From assembly GCA_964530165.1 (NCBI GenBank), contig CAZGYE010000011.1, positions 1 to 39,101 on the forward strand: a stretch of DNA of 39,101 nt, in the 5' to 3' direction. Shown piece after piece: positions 33,518 through 39,101 of the stretch (its first letter is position 1; every line of letters starts with the position of its first letter). Below the pieces are notes generated by a model, which saw only the letters and a program-made list of their open reading frames with translations, was not told the DNA's origin and did no database searches. The position numbers were made by a program, and so were the translations under genes. Source of the stretch: CAZGYE01 sp964530165 (GTDB lineage Bacteria > Planctomycetota > Planctomycetia > Planctomycetales > Planctomycetaceae).

Positions 33518-34801
33518 ATGTTTCACTCTGCAAGACATGGGCTGTATCGACAGTGTCTCCTGCCACTTCTGCTTGTCCCACTCTCCGGGTGCAGTCTTGT
33601 TGGATCGCTGCAAGAGATCAAAGCGGTCGCCCCCGATCGCGTTCCGCCACAATTCTTGGGCATGCCCCGATCGGAGATGGTGAAACTTCCAATGTCCCGC
33701 CTGCGGCAGACACCACCACTGGTCTACCGACTCGCACCGAACGACATTTTGGGCGTCTACATCGAAACGGTCATCGGGGATCCGAAGAATCTCCCCCCAG
33801 TACACTTCTCGGATGACAACAGTCGTCCTCCGTCGATCGGGTTTCCGTTTCCAGTCCGAGAAGACGGGACAATTGCACTTCCACTTGTTCCACCGATCAT
33901 GGTCGAAGGCCTCACGCTGGCCCAGACGACCGACGCGATCCGCAAAGCCTATGTCATCGACCGCAAAATTCTGCCGGCGGGCATGGATCGGATCATCGTT
34001 ACATTAATGCGTCGGCGCACTTACCGAGTGCTCGTGGTGCGTGAAGAGTCCGGCGGGCAGGAAGGTGTTACGAAACGCGGGACCGGCCACACCGTCGATT
34101 TGCCCGCTTTCGAAAATGATTTGTTGCATGCACTGAATGCAACGGGCGGCATGCCCGGACTGGATGCGGCAAACGAGATCCTCATCTTTCGCGACACTTT
34201 CAACAACGATCTCGAACGCGGCAAGCTCCTCGGCGAGTTGAACGCCACCCGCCCTCAACACAACCAGAATCGCTTGGCTCTCGACCATTCCGGCGTTGTT
34301 CAAATTCCGTTGCGGTACTACCCGGGTCAGGCGCCCCGACTCGATGAGCAGGATATCATTCTGCACACCGGCGACATCGTCGTCATTAGCGCACGCGACC
34401 GCGAGAAATTTTACACGGGTGGAGCCCTTCCTGGTGGAGAACACCTCTTGCCGCGCGACTACGACCTCGACGTTCTCGCTGCCATTGCGCTCACTGGCGG
34501 CCCGGTCGGCAACGGCGGGATTGGTCTGTCGGATCTCGGCAACCGCAGCGGCGACTCCAATACGCGCTCTGCCGGCGTGGCGCCGTCCCGAGCTGTCGTT
34601 TTGCGAAAGTTGCCCGGCGGCGGCCAATTGCCGATCCGCATCGATCTCAACAAAGCGCTCGTCGACCCGCGAGAGCGAATCCTCATCCAGCCGGAAGACA
34701 TGATCGTCGTACGGTACACGTTGGCTGAGGAACTTTACAACGCCGTACTGAATCTCGTCCGATTCAACTTCCTCTTCAGCGGATTCAATGGAGGACTGTA
34801 G
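33518..34801 (+). CDS. Wza-like outer-membrane polysaccharide export lipoprotein
   Basis: A 427-residue protein. The signal sequence ends in a lipobox (LVPLSGC, Cys25). The polysaccharide export sugar-transport (PES) domain (about 65-170) has YRLAPNDILGVYI, then VREDGTIALPLVPPI and VEGLTLAQTTDAIRKAY. Later parts (about 175-400) look like SLBB-type repeats, with HTGDIVVISARDREKFYTGG, LDVLAAIALTGG, and LIQPEDMIVVRYT. Such proteins form the outer-membrane exit for exopolysaccharide. It is somewhat longer than Wza, with an insertion between the PES and SLBB parts. AGGAAAAG precedes the ATG. It follows the NusG-like and small lipoprotein genes, supporting an exopolysaccharide locus. Confidence 0.88.
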   Translation: MFHSARHGLYRQCLLPLLLVPLSGCSLVGSLQEIKAVAPDRVPPQFLGMPRSEMVKLPMSRLRQTPPLVYRLAPNDILGVYIETVIGDPKNLPPVHFSDDNSRPPSIGFPFPVREDGTIALPLVPPIMVEGLTLAQTTDAIRKAYVIDRKILPAGMDRIIVTLMRRRTYRVLVVREESGGQEGVTKRGTGHTVDLPAFENDLLHALNATGGMPGLDAANEILIFRDTFNNDLERGKLLGELNATRPQHNQNRLALDHSGVVQIPLRYYPGQAPRLDEQDIILHTGDIVVISARDREKFYTGGALPGGEHLLPRDYDLDVLAAIALTGGPVGNGGIGLSDLGNRSGDSNTRSAGVAPSRAVVLRKLPGGGQLPIRIDLNKALVDPRERILIQPEDMIVVRYTLAEELYNAVLNLVRFNFLFSGFNGGL

Positions 34802-35008
34802 ACCGAATCTCACAGTCGGCGTCGGTTTTCTCGGGTGGTGCAGCGCTGTCGCGATGCGTCGCGCCGTCCCTGGGAACGTCTCGCCTGAGACTTTGTGACA
34901 CGTTTTTTCCCAAATGTCTTGCGACACTTGATTCTAGATTACCACGATCTACGTTTTTTCAGTCAGCACACCTGAAAGAACAGACGTCAAACAGCAAAGG
35001 GCAAAACA

Positions 35009-36430
35009 ATGCAATCTCGCAACACGCGTTCCATGATACTCGGAGGCTTACTACTTCTCGTTTTGGCAACGTCTAGCGTCGTCACGGCGTTTAGTTCTCA
35101 ACCGCGTCAACTTGACACTGAACCGGGGATCGCTCCATCAGCCGCCGACGTGACGCAACCAAAGCAGCTCCGTGTTGTGCGGGAGACGCCGCAGAATCGG
35201 CCGCCGACAAGCAACAATGAGAGGAGAGTGTTGACCGACCACGACGCAAGGCGGGAGACTTGGACCAGCCGGACCCCCGTCGAGTCGACGCAAGACGCCG
35301 TCGTTTCGAGTTGGCTTCGTCCCGCAAACAATGGGACGGTGACAGGGCGTCTTGTCGTCATCGATTCCAAAAGCGGTAAGGTCTCTCCGGCCGCCGCCAC
35401 ACGAATCTATTTCCTGCGCGCTGGTGAAATTCGTGTCCAGGCCAGATCGAATGCGGACGGCATCTTCAAAACGAAACTACAACCCGGTTGCTATTCGATC
35501 ATCGCCCTGAGTAGCGATGGATTTCTGGCCTCTGCAGTCGAAGTTCTTCCTCAGCCAAGCGGTGAGGTCAACACGACACCTGTGGACAGCGATCTCGGGA
35601 AGACCACCGCTCCCATAGAGGCGGTCGATGTGGCTATGGTTCCGATGGAGAATTCCACCGTCGTCGGTCAATTGATTGGACAGTTCGTGCGCATCAACTT
35701 GGAGGAAGCTTGCTCAGCGGCGACTCAGACGCCCGAACCTGATATCGACGGGCAACGATTGTCGTTGACACGATCGGCAACGACGAAGAGCGTGCATGGT
35801 TACGAGGTCCGGTTACAGCCCGACGGGAAGCTGGTCGGACGGATGCGACGCATTGACGCTCAGACGGACCGATGGGTCCCTGCGAACCGGGTCGGCGTCT
35901 CCTTTGTTCGCGACGGCCGATTGCTGCTGACAGTTGCGGTCGACGCAGACGGCTACTTTGCAGTCGATGGGTTGGAACCTGGCGTTTACTCGCTCGTGGC
36001 AGCCGGCGCGGATGGCTTCACCGCTTACGACGTCCAAATCCTACCGGCGCGCCACGCGCAGCCGAACTCGGATCCCGACGAGCAGAACGTCTTGAAAACA
36101 GTGAGCAGCCAGCAGCCGTCCCCAGATCGTGCCGACGTGATCGAGTTCACCGGGTCGCTGGTCAATCCGAGTGACGTCGAAGCCGTCTTCACTGCCCAAA
36201 ATTCCACACAAGACCCGGGAGTACCGCCCGCCCCTACGGAAGAGTTTTCTCCTGGAACAGGGGAGTCAAACAGCTTTGGAGGTGCAGGCTTTTCCGGCGG
36301 CGCGGGTGGCTCCAGCATGCTGGGGACGCTGCTGGGGCTCGGCGCCGGTATCGGCGCCGGTATCGGTATTGGGTATGCGGCCTTTAATGACAACGGAGAG
36401 CATAGAGCCAGTCCGTTTACTCGGAACTGA
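35009..36430 (+). CDS. Secreted protein with prealbumin-like modules and glycine-zipper tail
   Basis: A 473-residue protein with an export signal (about 10-30). Two similar modules follow: one near residues 110-180 (GTVTGRLVVIDSKSGKV, then ADGIFKTKLQPGCYSIIALSSDGF) and one near 270-350 (GRMRRIDAQTDRWVPANRV, then ADGYFAVDGLEPGVYSLVAAG). They resemble the carboxypeptidase-regulatory or Cna-B-like beta-sandwich fold. The C-terminal 50 residues are a glycine zipper (GTLLGLGAGIGAGIGIGYAAF), probably membrane-associating. The function is unknown; the position in the polysaccharide locus suggests a surface or matrix role. The ATG follows AAAGGG at a good distance. The 207 bases before it are AT-richer than the surroundings, and no clear promoter is seen. 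Confidence 0.78.
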   Translation: MQSRNTRSMILGGLLLLVLATSSVVTAFSSQPRQLDTEPGIAPSAADVTQPKQLRVVRETPQNRPPTSNNERRVLTDHDARRETWTSRTPVESTQDAVVSSWLRPANNGTVTGRLVVIDSKSGKVSPAAATRIYFLRAGEIRVQARSNADGIFKTKLQPGCYSIIALSSDGFLASAVEVLPQPSGEVNTTPVDSDLGKTTAPIEAVDVAMVPMENSTVVGQLIGQFVRINLEEACSAATQTPEPDIDGQRLSLTRSATTKSVHGYEVRLQPDGKLVGRMRRIDAQTDRWVPANRVGVSFVRDGRLLLTVAVDADGYFAVDGLEPGVYSLVAAGADGFTAYDVQILPARHAQPNSDPDEQNVLKTVSSQQPSPDRADVIEFTGSLVNPSDVEAVFTAQNSTQDPGVPPAPTEEFSPGTGESNSFGGAGFSGGAGGSSMLGTLLGLGAGIGAGIGIGYAAFNDNGEHRASPFTRN

Positions 36431-36448
36431 TTCGGTGTGGGAACGAGC

Positions 36449-39101
36449 GTGAATGAACTGGCACAACGGTTGCAAGTGTCGCGCCGATTGCAGGACAGTC
36501 GTGAGCAACTTCACCGAGTGCTGTTGCAGCTGGCACGTCTGTGTACTCTGGCTGTTGTTGCCGCCGCCCCATGGCTGTTGGGGAGCGTCGCACTCTCCGC
36601 GCAACGAATCGTCTACGGCGTGGTGTTGGTGGCCCTATTCTGCTGGATAGGCGGCCTCGCGTGCGCCCCGCCGCAGAAACGACGGCGTCCGGTGGTCCTA
36701 CCGATCTCGATTGTTCCACTCATCCTGGCAATTTTTCTCGGAGCCGTTCAACTGGTCCCGGTTGCTCAGACTCTTGGCTTGAAGCTGAGACAGATCGGCC
36801 GGCCGGTATTCGCAGAGGCGTTCACCGAGGACGATCGGCAGGGAAGCCCCGCCGAGCTGGAAGCGACTTTTTCGGAGCGATCGACGATCAGTCACTATCC
36901 GGCATCGACCCGACTCGATCTGGCGCAGTTGTCGATCGCTGCGGTGACCTTCTTACTGGGAGCTTTGCTGTTTCCAACACACAAGAGCCAACTGTGGCTG
37001 TGGGGAGTGTTGGCAGTCGACGGCGCCCTTTTGGCATTTTTCGGCATTGTTCAAAAGTTGACTTGGAATGGACGACTGTTTTGGACGCTGCCTGTGTCAC
37101 ATGGTTCCCCGTTCGCCTCGTTTGTGAACAGAAACAATGCGGCCGGATTCCTCAACCTTTGTCTGGCGTGTGGATTAGGTTTCCTGATTTGGGCCACACA
37201 TCGTCGTGCTCGAAAAACCACCCGTTGCGAGCCGCAGAAAGCCGCTCAAGAATCGTGGCACACCGGCCGTCGAGTGGGTGGGTGGCGTCGGCTGATCTCG
37301 TTCAGGCGGCTGATCCAACCGGATGTCGTTCAGCTGACGGCAGTGCTGCTTGTGTTGCTTATCGTTGCTGGAGTTCTAGTCACGCTTTCTCGAGGAGGGG
37401 TCTTGGCCGCTCTCATCGGAGCGTTCGTGGCCTTTGCGGCCCTGTTCCGATCACGTCAAACGCGGTTGAGCACCCTCGTCATCGCGGGCGCTGTAGTGCT
37501 GGGTGTTTCCCTGGTCAGCTGGCTCGGCATGTCTGGGGACTTAAGGGCGCGTTTCTCCAAGATGACTGACACGGGAATTGGACGCGAGGTCAGACTGCTC
37601 AACTGGTGCGACGCCGTCAAAGCCGGGACGGATTTCTGGTTCTTGGGAACGGGCCTTGGAACGTACCGCTATGCGTACCAACCTTATCAAGACCACCCGA
37701 TCAAAGAATGGTTCTACCATGCTGAAAACCAATACTTGGAGGCATTTGTCGAAGGTGGTGTCGTCGGACTGTCGCTGTTATTGGCTGCCATTGTCCTTAG
37801 TTTTACTGCCGCACAAACATTGATTCGATCCGGCGCTCACAGTTCGACAATTGGGGCCGGCGTGGCGGGTCTGTTTGCGCTAACCAGTCAGTCCGTCCAC
37901 GCGATCTGCGACTTTGGTCTTTTCATTCCGGCCAACATGCTGTTGTTTGCATTGATCTGTGGCGCCGTCACCGGCAGAACGGTCCGTGGGCTGAGCCGCA
38001 CGTCGCAACCGTTGTTGCCGGCATTAGCCGTGCCGCATGCACGATGGTTTGTCTTTCCGGTCATCGGACTTCTGGCTGTGAATGGGCTACTCGGGTTTCA
38101 CGAGGTCTCAGTCGCTGCATCAGTGGACGATGCAATCAGCGGAATTCCGAAGTTGAATACAGCCAGGTCATTGGATCGGGAAAGCGTCGATCGGGCCATC
38201 AAACGAGTGACATTGGCGACAAACGTGCGTCCCGACGATGCCGAACTGCATTCACACTTGGCAAAATTGTGGATCTATCGGTATCGACTGCAAACCTACG
38301 ACGTGTTGAAGGCCGAGCGCGCAGCCGCCGATGCAAATCCGAAGCCTGATCTGTGGAAATTGACCGATATTGGAGTCTTACATCATCATGCGAACGCGTT
38401 GCGGCGAGCGGGTCGCCTCGCCCAGTGGCAAGCGATCCGGGACGATCCTTTGGTTTCCGGCAACCTCGCCTCGGCGGTCGAACACCTTCTGGCAGCGAAG
38501 GCGGCTTGTCCAATTTTACCCAAGATCGATCTGAAGCTGGCAGCGCTTGCCTTTCTCACCGACGCCGAAACGGCAGACGGCGGTCGGCGCCTTCGGCAAG
38601 CGGTACGTCTTGCACCGTCGGACCCCGATGTCTTGTATACAGCGGGTCTCTTGGCAGACCATGCACAGCACGAAGCGCTTGCCTACCGATGTTGGCGGCA
38701 ATGCCTGTCGTTGAGCGGGCGCTTCCAGGCAGAGATTCTTGAAAGAACTGAGTCAAGACTAGGACTTGCTGAGATGGTAGACCGGCTGCTTCCGCAATCG
38801 CCCGAGTTCTTACTGGATTTCGCTCGCGAGAAGTTTCCGGATCAAACCTTCCAGGAAGAGCGCAGACTGCTTGCTTCCAAGGCAAGACAGCTCATCAGGG
38901 TTCAGCACAGTCGGTTCTCTCCAGGCAAGCGGCATTATCTCAACGCCGTCGTCTACAGACTCGCATACCGACCCGAAGAGGCCGTCGAGTCGTACCAAAC
39001 TGCTCTGTCGCTAGCCCCCTGCGAAGCCGACTGGCGATTGGAATTGGCGACGCTGCTCAAGCAACAAGGCCAGAATACAAAACCCCCCCCCCCCCCCCCC
39101 C
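36449..39101 (+). CDS. O-antigen ligase/polymerase-like membrane protein, 3' end cut
   Basis: An open frame from the GTG at 36449 that has no stop before the right edge (about 878 meaningful residues, then the poly-C run). The N-terminal 520 residues are a multi-span membrane protein of the Wzy_C (O-antigen ligase) type. It has NRNNAAGFLNLCLACGLG, then TLSRGGVLAALIGAFV, a loop WFLGTGLGTYRYAYQPY, and the family motif FYHAENQYLEAFVEGGVVG. The remaining 350 residues are soluble and helical, TPR-like (LRQAVRLAPSDPDVLYTAG; EAVESYQTALSLAPCE). It likely joins or transfers polysaccharide repeat units. The start is uncertain, with a weak ribosome site; it lies 18 bases after the upstream stop. Short frames overlapping it in other registers are shadows. 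Confidence 0.85.
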   Translation, partial: MNELAQRLQVSRRLQDSREQLHRVLLQLARLCTLAVVAAAPWLLGSVALSAQRIVYGVVLVALFCWIGGLACAPPQKRRRPVVLPISIVPLILAIFLGAVQLVPVAQTLGLKLRQIGRPVFAEAFTEDDRQGSPAELEATFSERSTISHYPASTRLDLAQLSIAAVTFLLGALLFPTHKSQLWLWGVLAVDGALLAFFGIVQKLTWNGRLFWTLPVSHGSPFASFVNRNNAAGFLNLCLACGLGFLIWATHRRARKTTRCEPQKAAQESWHTGRRVGGWRRLISFRRLIQPDVVQLTAVLLVLLIVAGVLVTLSRGGVLAALIGAFVAFAALFRSRQTRLSTLVIAGAVVLGVSLVSWLGMSGDLRARFSKMTDTGIGREVRLLNWCDAVKAGTDFWFLGTGLGTYRYAYQPYQDHPIKEWFYHAENQYLEAFVEGGVVGLSLLLAAIVLSFTAAQTLIRSGAHSSTIGAGVAGLFALTSQSVHAICDFGLFIPANMLLFALICGAVTGRTVRGLSRTSQPLLPALAVPHARWFVFPVIGLLAVNGLLGFHEVSVAASVDDAISGIPKLNTARSLDRESVDRAIKRVTLATNVRPDDAELHSHLAKLWIYRYRLQTYDVLKAERAAADANPKPDLWKLTDIGVLHHHANALRRAGRLAQWQAIRDDPLVSGNLASAVEHLLAAKAACPILPKIDLKLAALAFLTDAETADGGRRLRQAVRLAPSDPDVLYTAGLLADHAQHEALAYRCWRQCLSLSGRFQAEILERTESRLGLAEMVDRLLPQSPEFLLDFAREKFPDQTFQEERRLLASKARQLIRVQHSRFSPGKRHYLNAVVYRLAYRPEEAVESYQTALSLAPCEADWRLELATLLKQQGQNTKPPPPPP
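36459..36474 (+). promoter_or_regulatory. Candidate sigma-54 promoter inside the ligase start
   Basis: The sequence TGGCACAACGGTTGCA differs from the consensus TGGCACG-N4-TTGCW at a single non-invariant position, with GG and GC exactly 12 bases apart. It lies 10 bases inside the predicted ligase frame, so it would serve the gene only if translation starts further downstream (for example GTG near 36518). Chance is possible. Confidence 0.3.
39083..39101. other. Poly-C run at the window end
   Basis: Nineteen consecutive C residues end the window, after AATACAAAA. Nothing in the protein frame calls for a polyproline end. Such a homopolymer at a contig tip is most easily explained as a sequencing or assembly artefact. 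Confidence 0.8.

Noticed and set aside
36541..37569. Plus-strand open frame of 342 codons
   Set aside because: It is in another register of the ligase-like gene, which holds the family motifs; the frame is rich in Arg, Ser and Cys without motifs.

Overview
The window looks like part of a chromosome contig from a planctomycete (Pirellulales-like). Reasons: a single-chain ResB-CcsA cytochrome c maturation protein, a DUF1570 secreted metalloprotease-like protein, many short lipoproteins and secreted proteins without wide homologues, palindromic repeats of the kind scattered through planctomycete genomes, and GC-rich coding sequence. No tRNA, rRNA, CRISPR array or complete insertion sequence was recognised. 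The right edge ends in 19 C residues inside an open reading frame, so the window probably reaches a contig end with an assembly artefact.

Region 1 (1-8136) is housekeeping. On the minus strand a HAD-like protein with lost catalytic residues, a FabZ-like dehydratase and trmB (cut by the left edge) form a tight cluster. On the plus strand lie a DUF1570 protein and a 32-residue very basic protein. The minus strand then carries the ResB-CcsA fusion and an upstream lipoprotein that overlaps it.

Region 2 (8551-11838) holds a thioredoxin-trypsin fusion and a large lipoprotein with a low-complexity middle.

Region 3 (12097-31909) is a dense signalling island centred on cyclic di-GMP and phosphotransfer. 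It contains an active-looking membrane HD-GYP protein overlapping a degenerate HD-GYP partner, two PilZ proteins, a PocR-PAS-PAS histidine kinase, a double-receiver protein, a REC-PAS-kinase-REC hybrid, and a convergent NtrC-like regulator whose GAFTGA loop is missing. It ends with a four-gene block: TonB-dependent receptor, YfiR (DUF4154), CHASE8-HAMP-PAS-PAS histidine kinase, and REC-PAS-GGDEF-EAL protein. This block resembles the YfiBNR circuit rebuilt as a two-component system.

Region 4 (32382-39101) is the start of an exopolysaccharide locus: a specialised NusG/RfaH-like factor, a small lipoprotein, a Wza-like export lipoprotein, a secreted protein with repeated prealbumin-like modules and a glycine-zipper tail, and an O-antigen-ligase/polymerase-type membrane protein with a long soluble C-terminal region, open at the right edge. 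A reasonable reading (inference) is that the signalling island sets cyclic di-GMP levels that control this polysaccharide locus.

Intergenic DNA is rich in non-coding structure: several perfect or near-perfect inverted repeats, a MITE-like element with target duplication at 16151-16366, a tandem pair of about 105-bp hairpin units at 23575-23819, a nested repeat at 24002-24222, and a composite hairpin with a T-run between two convergent genes at 21695-21808.
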